64,000 nt of DNA from Pomacea canaliculata (lineage: Eukaryota; Mollusca; Gastropoda; Architaenioglossa; Ampullariidae): positions 620,001 to 684,000 of the forward strand of contig NC_037595.1 in the NCBI RefSeq assembly GCF_003073045.1, read 5' to 3'. The position numbers and the translations under genes are program-made. A model generated the notes under the pieces. It was given only the letters and a program-made list of their open reading frames with translations, did not search any database and was not told the origin of the DNA. Position 1 is the first letter of the stretch; each line of letters begins with the position of its first letter. Positions 36,235 to 47,545 of the stretch are shown here, in pieces.

Positions 36235-36755
36235 TGTCACGATGGCAGCATCCGCGTCTGGAGAGCACAGGGGGAGAGTCACCATGATACCTCTGTAGTG
36301 GTGGATTCATCAGGGTGTGGGGTGGGATGGGGACAGCCTACAGAACTCCCCTCTACCTGGTGCAAGGCAACCTGACAGGTGTAGCATGTAGAGAGATAAT
36401 GTTTTACAGCCTCTGTAACCACTGCAGGCCATCGGCCAGGCGCGCTCTCCAGGACGACGACCAGACGGCACAGGGTCAGGGTCAGGGTCATCAATGACTT
36501 CCTGCAGCACCAAGTCAACGGCTTGGACTGACTGACCTTTCCCCACCTGAATACCATTCAACATCTGTGGGGGGGGATGTCCTGGGTCAGTCTTAGAGCC
36601 GATCGCCCCCAACCTCCCGCAGCTGACCTCAACCAGTTCCTTCAGCACGAGTGGCAGGCGGCTCCTCAAAGGACTGAGAGAGCAGAGGCTCGTCCATGAG
36701 ACAACATGTCTTCCTGCCTTCAGGCCACAGGTGGACACACACGATATCGACTTTC
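36235..36755 (+). pseudogene. Tc1/mariner transposase relic (C-terminal DDE part)
   Basis: Plus-strand pieces in several frames match the catalytic half of a Tc1-type transposase in order: HDGSIRVWRAQGE; a WGGM block followed by TPLYLVQGNLTGVACREIM; ALQDDDQTA, which corresponds to the second catalytic region (usually FQDDNA.PH); DFLQHQVNGLD; NTIQHLWG, which corresponds to PDLNPIEHLWD and carries the third acidic residue (E) in active members; and DLNQFLQHEWQA ending near GGHTRY. At least three frame changes and two stops, plus the loss of the acidic E (Q here), make it inactive. No terminal inverted repeats were found. Confidence 0.88.
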
Positions 36756-37061
36756 TTCTTTTTTTCTTCTATCACTTTTCTGAATTTTGAAGATACAGGT
36801 TATGTCAGTCCAAGTTGAAATACTTGTTGCTAAAATGATTTGGTTCAATAGAACTGGTTGATGATGTTTCATTCAAGGAATAAACCAATGTTCTGATTCA
36901 ATGTTATTGTCTGTGTGTTTATTGGCACTAAACAGGCTTTCCATTGCTTTGAGCAGTATATGTAAACAATTGTTTATCACAACACGGAGGAAGAGGCGCC
37001 GGAAGGTGACTACAATCGCAGCGATTGGCCAGGAAACCAGCTGGTGAAGTAATCAACATGG

Positions 37062-37520
37062 ACAGATGTCAGATGACAAGACAGCTATGTATGGTGACAA
37101 GACAGCTATGTATGGTGACAAGACAGCTATGTATGGTGACAAGACAGCTATGTATGATGACAAGACAGCTATGTATGATGACAAGACAGCTATGTATGGT
37201 GACAAGACAGCTATGTATGGTGACAAGACAGCTATGTATGGTGACAAGACAGCTATGTATGATGACAAGACAGCTATGTATGGTGACAAGACAGCTATGT
37301 ATGATGACAAGACAGCTATGTATGATGACACAAGACAGCTATGTATGGTGACAAGACAGCTATGTGTGATGACAAGACAGCTATGTATGGTGACAAGACA
37401 GCTGTGTACGATGACAAGACAGCTATGTACGATGACAAGATAGCTATGTATGGTGACAAGACAGCTATGTATGATGACAAATCAGCTATGTATGATGACA
37501 AGACAGCTATGTATGGTGAC
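37062..37520. repeat. 21-bp minisatellite
   Basis: About 21 copies of GACAAGACAGCTATGTATGG plus T, with GATGAC for GGTGAC in many units. Frames with a 7-residue period (YGDKTAM) are open on both strands. One CA insertion near 37330 shifts phase. Confidence 0.96.
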
Positions 37521-38870
37521 TACAAATGTTGACAGTTCGGGTGCTGGTGTTGGTAGAGTTAGCAGCCACTCGTAGCAACCATGACAACCATCGTGTCAAC
37601 GGCGAATGAGTTCTTCAGCCAATCAAATGAATTGTTGAGGTCATGGACTGGCTGAACCGAAAGGTCGGCCGCCCCCACCTCAGTGCCCCATGTTGGGAAA
37701 CTGCCCCGCGGCCCCCGCAACAAACCCCCCGCAGACAAAATCAAGATGAAAGTGCAAATCGGTGAGCGATCGTCCAGTCCATCAGCGATGGCGGCCGACA
37801 TTTGTGGGAATATTTGCTGAGAGTTGCGCCGCCTGTGTGCAGCTGGCAAACACGATGAACATCCACAAACGGAATTCACACAAGTGTTCCTTGAATCCAG
37901 TCCGCAAGTCAAAGCGATAAGTCAGACACAGCTGGGTGCGAGCATTACTACAGAATACCCCGGGAGTAGCATCACTTGGGTAACCTTGGTAACTTCCTTC
38001 TTTCCATCCGTATCTCAGAAGTTTTCAATCATAAAAAAACATCAACAACGACAGGTGTGACTGAAATGATAGGTCGTAGAGGTCTTACACACACGGAGCT
38101 GTAGCACCTTCTGTAGCTGGAACCATGGGCCTTAGGGTCTCCCAGGAGTGGAACTATGGCACGTGCCGCGAAGTAAGTAGGTTTATTTTTGGAGGGGGAG
38201 GTGGGAGGTTACACTGACTTGCAAACCTTGATTGTGATTAATATCGTGTGATTGCGATAATAATGATTCATTTTTCAAAATGAGGTTTGTTGCTTGTCTG
38301 GTGTTGCTTTGTCCTTGACCACTGCATGCTGTGATGCTACCACCGTGTGCGCGCGTGTGTGTGTGTAGCTGCCCTCACGTGCCCTCACGTAGCTGCCCTC
38401 ACGTGCCTCATCCTTTTTTCCGTAAATTGCGATACGAAGGTCTTTCACTGTTACCATGCAGTTTGCATCCCCCAAGCATCTTCCTACGCTACAGCAACAA
38501 CCACACCATCGCTCTTACCACTGCATCCATCTTGCAGGCGGCAATAATAGACTAATAATCACGAGAAGAACATTTCCCCGCGTGCAGGTGAGTTCAATCT
38601 CACTAAGGTCACTGCGCAGCCGCATCAAGCAGCAGCAACATCGACACCTCGACTACTGCTGCAGCTGCAGCAACTACTGCCGGTCCTTACTAGCAGTCCC
38701 TCCGAGTAACTGTCAACTGTTCCAGTCAGAAGAACGAAGCCATGGAGATGAGCAAATGTGAGCAAATGTGAGCACCTGTACTCTGGGCTCTCTGTCTTTC
38801 ATCTGCCCGCCGGCAACATGCAGCACGTCTGGGTGGCCACGTGACCATTCCACAGCACAGTACAGGGGAG
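37521..38870. other. unique island, no gene recognised
   Basis: Single-copy sequence with moderate GC. A short GCCCTCACGTAGCT repeat lies near 38372-38405. The minus-strand frame 37559-37912 has no recognisable domain. Confidence 0.4.
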
Positions 38871-38871
38871 A

Positions 38872-39395
38872 GTGTGTGTGTGAGTGTGTGTGTGAGTGTG
38901 TGTGAGTGTATGAGTGTGAGTGTATGAGTGTGAGTGTGTGTGAGTGTGTGTGTGAGTGTATGAGTGTGAGTGTGTGTGAGTGTGTGTGTGAGTGTATGAG
39001 TGTGAGTGTGTGTGAGTGTGAGTGTGAGTGTATGAGTGTGAGTGTGTGTGAGTGTGTGAGTGTGTGTGAGTGTGTGAGTGTGTTAGTGTGTGTGTGAGTG
39101 TGAGTGTGAGTGTGAGCGCGTGCGTGTGAGTGTGTGTGTGTGATCGTGTGTGAGTGTGTGAGAGTGTGTGTGTGTGTGTGTGTGATCGTGTGTGAGAGTG
39201 TGTGTGTGAGAGAGAGTGTGTGTGTGATCGTGTGTGAGAGTGTGTGTGAGAGTGTGTGTGTGTGAGAGAGTGTGTGAGAGTGTGTGTGAGAGTGTGTGTG
39301 TGATCGTGTGTGAGAGTGTGTGCGTGTGAGTGTGTGTGAACGTGTGAGTGTGATCGTGTGTGTGAGTGTGAGCGTGTGAGTGTGTGTGTGTAGGG
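38872..39395. repeat. (TGTGTGAG)n microsatellite
   Basis: TG-rich tract with GAG steps every 6-10 bases. In the second half GATCGTGTGTGAGAG variants recur. Confidence 0.96.
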
Positions 39396-39552
39396 GGAGG
39401 GGGAGAATGTCGAGTTGTAGACCTGCAGTCACTGCACTGAATTCCAAATTAAAATGAAGTGTCCTTAGGGTTATTATCGCCGTCGTTGTCAGCACTGTCA
39501 TCAAAAGCAGCAAAGTTGTTGTCAGTTGTTGCTTTTCCCTCAAAGTCAGACC

Positions 39553-40098
39553 TGTTTCTCGTGGAACACTTATAATACAGTTCTCGTGGAACACTTATAA
39601 TACAGTTCTCGTGGAACACTTATAATACAGTTCTCGTGGAACACTTATAATACAGTTCTCGTGGAACACTTATAATGCAGTTCTCGTGGAACTCTTATAA
39701 TGCAGTTCTCGTGGAACACTTATAATGCAGTTCTCGTGGAACACTTATAATGCAGTTCTCGTGGAACACTTATAATGCAGTTCTCGTGGAACACTTATAA
39801 TGCAGTTCTCGTGGAACACTTATAATGCAGTTCTCGTGGAACTCTTATAATGCAGTTCTCGTGGAACACTTATAATGCAGTTCTCGTGGAACACTTATAA
39901 TGCAGTTCTCGTGGAACACTTATAATGCAGTTCTCGTGGAACACTTATAATGCAGTTCTCGTGGAACACTTATAATACAGTTCTCGTGGAACACTTATAA
40001 TGCAGTTCTCGTGGAACTCTTATAATGCAGTTCTCGTGGAACACTTATAATGCAGTTCTCGTGGAACACTTATAATGCAGTTCTCGTGGAACACTCCT
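39553..40098. repeat. 25-bp minisatellite, highly uniform
   Basis: About 22 copies of CAGTTCTCGTGGAACACTTA plus TAATG. Only two kinds of change are seen: TAATA for TAATG at the left end and once later, and ACTCTTA for ACACTTA in three units. Near-identity points to recent homogenisation. Confidence 0.97.
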
Positions 40099-41074
40099 CG
40101 GTCGACAGTTCTCAATGGGCTTACATTACTTCATCCAGTGCTACAGACAGAAGTAGATCTTCAGAAGTAAAGCTCATTTAATAATAAAATTTCGACTGCT
40201 TGTAACAACCCAGGGGAAGTAATGTCGGTACAGACGACGACAGCAGTGGTGTCCCTTTGGCGAGCTGTAGGCGGGTCTTGTGGCGAGGGGAACTGAGTAT
40301 TTGATATATATGACTAGAATATATTATATATCTCGCGTTGAAATCGCCATCTTGTGTCGCCGTCAGGCTTCCCTCTACGCCTGAGATCGTAGACGACTAC
40401 TGAAAACTGTTTCTCTGCCAACAAACCGTTGATCGCCCACAGAGGCCTCCCACCTACTTGAGCACCGTTACTTACATTGACAACATTGTACCACGTGGTC
40501 TGTCGTAGTCAACACGTTTGATCCTCGTCAGTTGTAACAACAACCATCTGTGTACACATCCTAATGTTTATCTTTATGAGTTCAATGTCTTTGTTTCGTT
40601 GTAATGTTGTGTTTTACTTTCTTCTACCTCGGTGGAGGGCTGGATGTCAGCAAGCGCAATGTTTTCTTGTTGTCTTACCTGCGTGCGCGTGTTTGTGTGT
40701 TGTGCTGCTGTGTTAGTCAGTTCATTCTTTCTCTTGTTATTCTGTTGGCGACATCATGAAAGACACACTAGCCGACTACTACAGCGACATGAGAGCGTTG
40801 ACGTGGTCTGTAACTGACTTGACCTCAATACCTGGCTGACGTCACACAGGGGAGATTCCAATGTCACCAGGTATCAGCAACCTTTTGTATCCGCGATGTT
40901 TGTTACAAACAGAAATGCAGCTCTGTAATAAACCACTGTGTGTACAAACAGAAATGCAGCTCTGCAATAAACCACTGTGTGTACATCAGCTGCACTCTAT
41001 GACTTTATTACCACACTCGGATTTACTCTAAACATTACAAATGTTCTTAGGAACAGAAAATATCTACATTAGGT
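40099..41074. other. unique spacer, no gene seen
   Basis: It includes an AT palindromic patch (ATTTGATATATATGAC to AGAATATATTATATATC, near 40300-40335) and a two-copy 38-bp repeat (ACAGAAATGCAGCTCTG) at 40907-40985. No coding frame supported. Confidence 0.4.
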
Positions 41075-41400
41075 GTAGTACATATAGTAAGTTTTCTACA
41101 TTAGACACAGTAAATGTTCTACATTAGGTGTAGTAGTAATTTCTCTCCATTAGGTGTAGTAGATGTAGTAAGTTTTCTACATTAGACACAGTAAATACCT
41201 ACATTAGGTGTAGTAGTAAGTGTTCTACATTAGGTGTAGTACATGTAGTAAGTTTTCTACATTAGACACAGTAAATATCTACATTAGGTGTAGTAGTAAA
41301 TGTTCTACATTAGACACAGTAAATATCTACATTAGGTGTAGTAGTAATTGCTCTACATTAGGCACAGTAAATGTTTTTCACTAGGTACAGTTAATGTTCT
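41075..41400. repeat. TCTACATTAGGTGTAGTA minisatellite
   Basis: Repeated blocks of TCTACATTAGGTGTAGTA and TCTACATTAGACACAGTAAA in units of roughly 30-75 bp, with complex order. Confidence 0.9.
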
Positions 41401-41644
41401 ACCTACTGTATAATAAGTGTTCTACATACCAAGTCGCACTGTACAAAGACATCTCTACCAGTTGTTTTCTAATGAAATACAAGTTTAGTGATAATAAAAT
41501 ATCAAGCAAAATATATTTGTATTTTAATACTCTACACACAACACACACTGTATCTACACTCATTCCTACAGCCTGTAAAAGGTGTAGTCATACCGTAGAA
41601 GGTATAGTCCTTAGTATAGTCATTTCTGTTTATATTTGCATCAA

Positions 41645-42140
41645 TGCTCTGTGCTCTGTGCTCTATACTCTATACTATATACTCTGTGCTCTATACTCTG
41701 TACTCTATGCTCTCTAATCTATGCTCTATTCTGTTTACTCTATACCCTATGCTGTATACTCTATACTTTGTGGTCTATACTCTGCTCTATGCTCTAAACT
41801 CTATTCTGTATACTCTATACTCTATGCTGTATACTCTATGCTCTGTGCTCTATACTCTTTGGTCTATGCTCTATACTCTATGCTATATGCATCCACTCTA
41901 TGCTATATGCATCCACTCTATGCTCTATACTCTTAACTCTATACTATATTCTCTATGCTGTATACTTTATGCTCTATATTCTATGCTACATGCTACATGC
42001 TCTATCCTCTATCCTCTATCCTCTATGCTCTATACTCTCTTCTCTATGCTCTATACTCTACTATGCTCTATCCTCTATACTCTCTACTCTATGCTATATA
42101 ATCTACTATGCTCTATGCTCTATGCTCTATACTCTACACC
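41645..42140. repeat. CTCTATGCT/CTCTATACT minisatellite, ~8-9 bp
   Basis: About 55 short units, CTCTATACT, CTCTATGCT, CTGTATACT and similar. Leu-Tyr-Ser-rich frames open on plus are by-products. Confidence 0.95.
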
Positions 42141-42767
42141 ATTCCCAGCATTTCTCACATCGTCTGATGCACGTGTCTGCTTCCACACCTCGTGTCCAAG
42201 ACGCTGGCGGCTCGTGTATGAGGCCGACTGTTGTTTTGCTGTTTTTTATCTTCCGTGACGAGAGATCCCACAAGAGATCCCACTTGCGGCTGTGAGACTC
42301 GAACACTGAGACACTGAAGTGCAGTCAACCATCTTGAGTCCAAAACAAGGGGAAGACAACACGACGGGACTCTACACATGTAGATAGTGTAATGGAGGGC
42401 AAGCTGTCAGCTGCGCGTGCTTGAAAATAATTTGTGTGGAGGTCGATTCCTTAGCAGGCAACACCAGAAATAAAACTACGCGTGTCTGCACAGATCGTCT
42501 TCACACAGACCGGTCAAGCGTGACGACGTGTCCAGGTCACGTGTTGGGACTAACTGTTATCGCCCCTACATTAGCTGTTGGAGCGTGTCATGAACTCAGC
42601 GTTCACAGAGCAAGTGAGCAGCACAGGCTGTGTTCACAGTGGCTGTGGAGGCCTAGAGGACTGTGAACACCTGGACTGTGGACACAGGCTAGCCTCAGCA
42701 CCTGATGGCCGCGGCCACATCCACCTCATCTTACCTTTGCCCCTTGCGCTACCTTTTGACCCACAGG
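42141..42767. other. unique sequence downstream of the minus-strand gene
   Basis: Single-copy sequence that probably holds the 3' untranslated region of the minus-strand gene (stop at 42768). I did not find a clear AATAAA on the minus strand. Confidence 0.4.
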
Positions 42768-43748
42768 TCACTTCCAGTTGACCTTCATTTCATTCTTGAG
42801 CTTGCTGAGGTTTCTGCTGCTGTGCATGGACCTCATCCTGACCCCCACGTCAACAGGGGCACCTCCTCCGCCCCTGCCCCCACCTCCGGGGGCAGCCCCC
42901 GGCCCCTTCCTGGTGGGGGAGGTGCCGGTGGAGGGAAGCAGTGTGCCGGTGGAGGCGGACTTGCTGATTGTGGTGGTGCGCGTGGTGCTGGACAGTGACC
43001 CTGGGGTCACACTGGGGGGCGAGGTGGCGGCAACCTCGCGTGACCCCTCCAGGCCTGACCCCCGCCGCCGCCTCTCATCCTGCAGACCCCGCAGCTGTGA
43101 GCGCATCTGTAGACACTCGCTGTTGAGGCGAACCAGGGACACGTGACGTTGCTTGTCCAGCTGCGCCACCTGGCGAGACAAAGAAGTGAGTGACGTAACA
43201 GTCGTGGCGGCGCTGCTAGTTTATGTCTGCTGCACTTGTTCTTCTGTCGTTTGTAGCTGACCCATGCGACCGTTACATACTCACACATACGTCATCCATG
43301 CGGCCATGTCATTACTCTGCCATTGACAGTGTCACCTGTCAGTGTGCCATTGACAGTGTCACCTGTCAGTCTGCCATTGACAGTGTCAACCATCAGTGGG
43401 GTCTAGGTCTCTAGTCATGTCTGACATTGTTTATCACGTGACCTACCTCCTTTTGCTGTCTGTCCTAACCTGTCTTCTAGTGACATCCTGCACAAGTACC
43501 TGAGCCCTCCTGTACGTGTTGTTCAGGTGTGTTTACTGACAAGCACTTTGGTCACACTTGTTACTTGCAAGCACTTTCATCACATTGTGTGTGTGTGTCT
43601 GCTCTATAGATATTTACAACAAACAACTTACCTTGGAGTTCATTTTGTCGTCTGTCCACTTCTGATAGCGGTCGCTGCGACTTGTCTCCCCTCGGTTCAG
43701 CCAGATGCCATTTTGAAAGTAGTAACCGTGCCCCGACTCCGCCATCAT
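42768..43748 (-). CDS. two-exon gene for an unrecognised 172-aa coiled-coil/low-complexity protein
   Basis: The coding exons on minus are 43748-43632 and 43169-42768. Exon 1 starts ATGATGGCGGAG, ends AACTCCAAG and is followed by GTAAGT. Exon 2 is preceded by TTTGTCTCGCCAG and ends in TGA. The junction is in phase (39 + 133 codons). An acceptor-like TATTTCAG lies just upstream of the start codon, so a 5' untranslated exon is likely and a longer N-terminus cannot be excluded. Residues 1-39 contain GYYFQNGIWLNRGETSRSDR; 40-80 form a charged, probably coiled-coil helix (AQLDKQRHVSLVRLNSECLQ and on to DERRRR); 85-140 are Ser/Thr- then Pro/Gly-rich; the C-terminus is basic (SRNLSKLKNEMKVNWK). No signal peptide or membrane segment. 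I do not recognise the family. The paired splice sites and codon-like composition support a real gene. Confidence 0.7.
43316..43398. repeat. 27-bp tandem triplicate
   Basis: Three copies of GCCATTGACAGTGTCACCTG plus TCAGTCT, inside the intron of the minus-strand gene. Confidence 0.9.
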
Positions 43749-43904
43749 GTCCGGGCTGAAATATTTTACACAAGACATAGTTCACCCTGGGTTGAACATC
43801 CACAAACAGAAAGCAGAGACGGGGGACACCCTCATTTGTCATGACATTGTCAACATGATTTTGCTTGTTGTCATTGAGAGAAATGGCGCCGTCACCTTCT
43901 GACT

Positions 43905-44005
43905 TCGCGTGGAGTGAGAGATGGCGCTGGTCCTGTTGTCATGGGGATAATAGAACTTCTCGTGCTGTGAGAGATGGCGCTGGTCCTGTTGTCATGGGGA
44001 TAACT
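43905..44005. repeat. 53-bp tandem duplication
   Basis: Two copies sharing GAGAGATGGCGCTGGTCCTG and TTGTCATGGGGATAA, upstream of the minus-strand gene. Confidence 0.88.
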
Positions 44006-44289
44006 CTACTTCTGGTCACTGTATCAGGTTCACACTTGGTTTGTGCTAATTCATGGATGGGGAATGTCCGGCCCGCCAAGGCAACCTCAGATTTCAGTAA
44101 ATCTATCAGTTTTTCCTTAACAACGTAAATGTGTGTTAAGTTCATCATCATCATCATCATCAATCATCCATCATCCATCATCCATCAATCATCATCATCA
44201 TAATGCCCTACATTTTGAGGGACAAACAAGGAAGGTGCATGACGGGACAGACAGGAATGCATGTCGTCACTTGCCTGCAGCCTTTGCGG

Positions 44290-44380
44290 ACGATTTTGGC
44301 GAATTGTGCCCTCATCTGACCTTCACCCCAAGCCGAGGGTAGACTACTTCCGGTTTGGTGTTGACTGTTGATACGCGTAG
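44290..44380 (-). repeat. dispersed repeat family 2, copy a
   Basis: Read on minus, it matches 45875-45957 on plus. Shared parts are CTACGC at one end, GGAAGT, GTCTACC, TGGGGTGAAG and a final CAATTC-CC-AAATCG. Translation is also kept: TGSSLPSAWGEGQMRAQFAK here against TGSGLPSVWGEDHLQVQFSE there. I cannot name it. The kept reading frame suggests a fragment of a coding mobile element. Confidence 0.6.
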
Positions 44381-44403
44381 CGTTCTTCGACCATGTCAAC
44401 TCG

Positions 44404-44404
44404 T

Positions 44405-44450
<46 letters not shown>

Positions 44451-44453
44451 CCT
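44404..44453. repeat. (AAC)n microsatellite
   Basis: Sixteen or so uninterrupted AAC triplets. Confidence 0.98.
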
Positions 44454-44680
44454 AATTATCGTTGACATTGTCGTGCACCTCGGTGTACCGTTCGCCTACA
44501 AGAGTCAACACAATCCTTTCGTCGATTCCCAAAGGATAAGCTAATAAAAAAGGGTTTGGCTAGGAAAATTTTGTTTGAGTTCATGAGTTGATTTGTGCAC
44601 GTGTGCACGTGTCTGTGTGTAGCACGTGTGTTTATAAATGCCATGGACTATTCCCTCAGGAGGAGGTATGTGTGTACTAA

Positions 44681-44722
<42 letters not shown>

Positions 44723-44758
44723 GCTGCTGCTGCTGCTGCTGCTGTTGTTGTTATTATT
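44681..44758. repeat. (TTG)n(CTG)n microsatellite
   Basis: About fourteen TTG triplets, then seven CTG, then TTG and TTA triplets. It is the complement of the AAC tract 230 bp upstream. Confidence 0.98.
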
Positions 44759-45410
44759 ACTGTACTTTCACTCCTCACCCACAAACAGGTTGTTTCTACT
44801 ACCTTCTCTGTCTCGTGTTGGAACTTTCTAGTTCTAAACATATTTGCCCCAACAGTCGGGTGACTATAGGAGTGGAGCCTACTTGTTGGCACCTAATGAC
44901 ACAAGGGGCAGTGACACTGGGGTTGTACACTGTACAAGTGTCAACATACTGTGGCGAAAGTACAGCTTGACCAAACAAGGCAATGTCATTTTGTATGACC
45001 CTCCAATGATGTCATAAATATCAAAGCAGCTTCTAGATAACAAACAGGTTTGCCAACCCTGCAGTAAAAGAAAACTCTTTTTCTTAAAGCCTGCATTGTT
45101 TCTAAGTTTCAACTCAAATTGAATTCTTATAAATATCAAGAAAGAACACTTGCAGGAGGTGATTAACACCCGGACACACCTCCATTTGAGCGAATATTTG
45201 TAAACAATATGACATGACAGGTATGCAAAATAACAAACACCATGGCAGGAAATAGTATCAGACAACACCTATCAACAGCATCCAACGTATTACTGTTATC
45301 ATGTATTGTTCAATAGATATCGCCTTTTCATAATTAGGTGCGCGAAAAGTATGCGCAGAAAACCGCACAGCTCAATTGGTTCCGGTTCAGATATTGTCAG
45401 TGTGCCCATG
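44759..45410. other. unique spacer, no gene seen
   Basis: AT-richer single-copy sequence. A minus-strand frame of 129 codons (44879-45268) shows no recognisable domain. Confidence 0.4.
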
Positions 45411-45613
45411 GAGGTGTATGTATGGACTGCTGTCTGTCTGCCGAGACTCACTCTTGGCCTCTCGCGAAGTGATCCGCTGTTAGTCTCGGCGAGCCGTAAC
45501 AAAGAATGTGAAATAAACCGGAAGCTATGTCGTCTAATGCCTCGTTTTAGCAGTTAACTGGAAAAAATCGTCTGCCAGCAGTCCAGGGATATTAGTTGGT
45601 GGTGTGACTGAGG
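45411..45613 (+). repeat. dispersed hairpin repeat, copy 3
   Basis: Best-preserved hairpin of the family: GCCGAGACT (45440-45448) is the exact inverse of AGTCTCGGC (45482-45490). After it come GAGCC, CAAAGAATGTGAA, ACCGGAAGC, TGCCTCGTTTTAGCAGTTAA and GTCCAGGGATATTAGTTGGT, all closely matched in copy 1 on the opposite strand. Confidence 0.78.
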
Positions 45614-45874
45614 CACACACGTTGTCGACCTGTCGAAACTTGCAATGTGTTCCGACTATCTCGGTCAGGCATGGATGTGGTGTCAGGCTCTCTACAAAGC
45701 GTGACATGAGCTCAGGTACATCATTAAAACTTGCATTGTTTACACTTTGTGTTAAATCGACTTCTATCCAGGTCGCTGTCATGTATGCTGTTGTTTCTTA
45801 TGAATTATTTTATTGTTTGTCTGCTGCTGTGATGCTTTTCCTGTTTTTTATGCAAGTTTATTTAATTTCTTTTT

Positions 45875-45957
45875 CTACGCTTCAACTGTCGACAGGAAGT
45901 GGTCTACCATCCGTGTGGGGTGAAGATCACCTGCAGGTACAATTCTCCGAAATCGCG
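45875..45957 (+). repeat. dispersed repeat family 2, copy b
   Basis: Matches 44290-44380 in opposite orientation, about 1.5 kb away. It follows a pyrimidine-rich stretch (45780-45875). Confidence 0.58.
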
Positions 45958-46974
45958 CATAATGCTAAAGAGGGAAAGCATGGAAGTTGGTCACGTGAAT
46001 ACTAACAAAGTCCTTAGAGGTGAACAGGGACTTACAGCGAGCGGTTTATACACAGAAATCACGTGACTTGAGTGGCGGTTACATTCTGAACATGTCCCCT
46101 TGTGTCCTAACCATTGTCCTAAACACTGTCCTAGTCCTCTCGGCTGGATGTGAGCCCTACTGTAGGACTAGCTCCCTTCACAATGAAAACATCAAAAACG
46201 ATGGAAACGGACATCATGACATAGACTTGCTTATCTAATGGCCTGGACTGGACTGGACTGGACTGGACTGGACTGGACTGCCCATGTGCCATGCCCCTCA
46301 TCTAGTATCTAGTAGCCTCCACTGGGCTGGCGATTATGTTCCTGACGACAAGTAGTAAATAAGAAGTCACCTACACCTACCTGACTCACCTGACGGTGCC
46401 AGCAGTACTGGCGACATTTTTTTGGTCAGCCAATAGGAATAGATAACTCACCTGATCTCGCAACTTTGCTGTAAATATTATTTGATGAGGTCAATGGTGT
46501 GAGCGATCACGTGCTGACAGCTGGACCCTGGCGAATCAGCGATAAAGAGTGGCCATCACAACACCCACTTGTGCGGACATGACACCCGAGAGAAATCCCA
46601 CCATCACAACATCCACACGTCTGATGTCACCTGTCGGTGTACCTGAGGACGACTGTCATATCCCAGGTGTACTGGCCTAGTGAACCACTAGAAGTAACTT
46701 CTCTTTGGTCTTGTCCTCCACAGCAAGGAGGGGAAAGTTGCCAGAGCTCATCTGAGCGACTTGTCCAGCGGAGTGGAGGAGACCTGCAAACTCACCTGAG
46801 TTCGATAGTGGGTCAAAGAGGTCAGTGGTGCGCCTAACAGGTGAGTCCAGGTGGAAATAATCTTTGCTCTCTGCTTTCAACCTCGCGGTAGAGCGCAAAG
46901 CTTTTGACAACGTAGAAAGTCTGTGGTGTTCACTTGTGTCCTGCACCCTCTGTCTACACCCGATGTCTAGTCTT
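45958..46974. other. unique spacer, no gene recognised
   Basis: Two TCACGTGA palindromes at 45991 and 46059, and a short (GGACT)n run at 46246-46280. The frames of 60-90 codons show no domain. Confidence 0.4.
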
Positions 46975-47545
46975 GTTGTGACAGTATTTCTCTACACACA
47001 GCCTCTACACACCCGATGTCTGGTCTTGTTGTGACAGTATTTCTCTACACACAGCCCATGTCTGGTCTTGTTGTGACAGTATTTCTCTACACACAGCCCA
47101 TGTCTGGTCTTGTTGTGACAGTATTTCTCTACACACAGCCTCTACACACCCGATGTCTGGTCTTGTTGTGACAGTATTTCTCTACACACAGCCCATGTCT
47201 GGTCTTGTTGTGACAGTATTTCTCTACACACAGCCTCTACACACCCGATGTCTGGTCTTGCTGTGACAGTATTTCTCTACACACAGCCCATGTCTAGTCC
47301 TGTTGTGACAGTATTTCTCTACACACAGCCTCTACACACCCGATGTCTAGTCTTGTTGTGACAGTATTTCTCTACACACAGCCCATGTCTAGTCTTGTTG
47401 TGACAGTATTTCTCTACACACAGCCCATGTCTGGTCTTGTTGTGACAGTATTTCTCTACACACAGCCCATGTCTAGTCTTGTTGTGACAGTATTTCTCTA
47501 CACGTAGCCCATGTCTAGTCTTGAAGCTGTTGTGAGAGTATTTCT
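46975..47545. repeat. 42-bp minisatellite
   Basis: About 13 copies with CCCATGTCTGGTCTTGTTGT and GACAGTATTTCTCTACACAC. Every second to third unit carries a CTCTACACACCCGATGTCT insert, giving long and short units in a recurring order. Confidence 0.95.

Noticed and set aside
44040..44080. GGGGAATGTCCGGCCCGCC as a third hAT terminus
   Set aside because: It resembles a hAT end, but no inverse partner or 8-bp duplication was found nearby.
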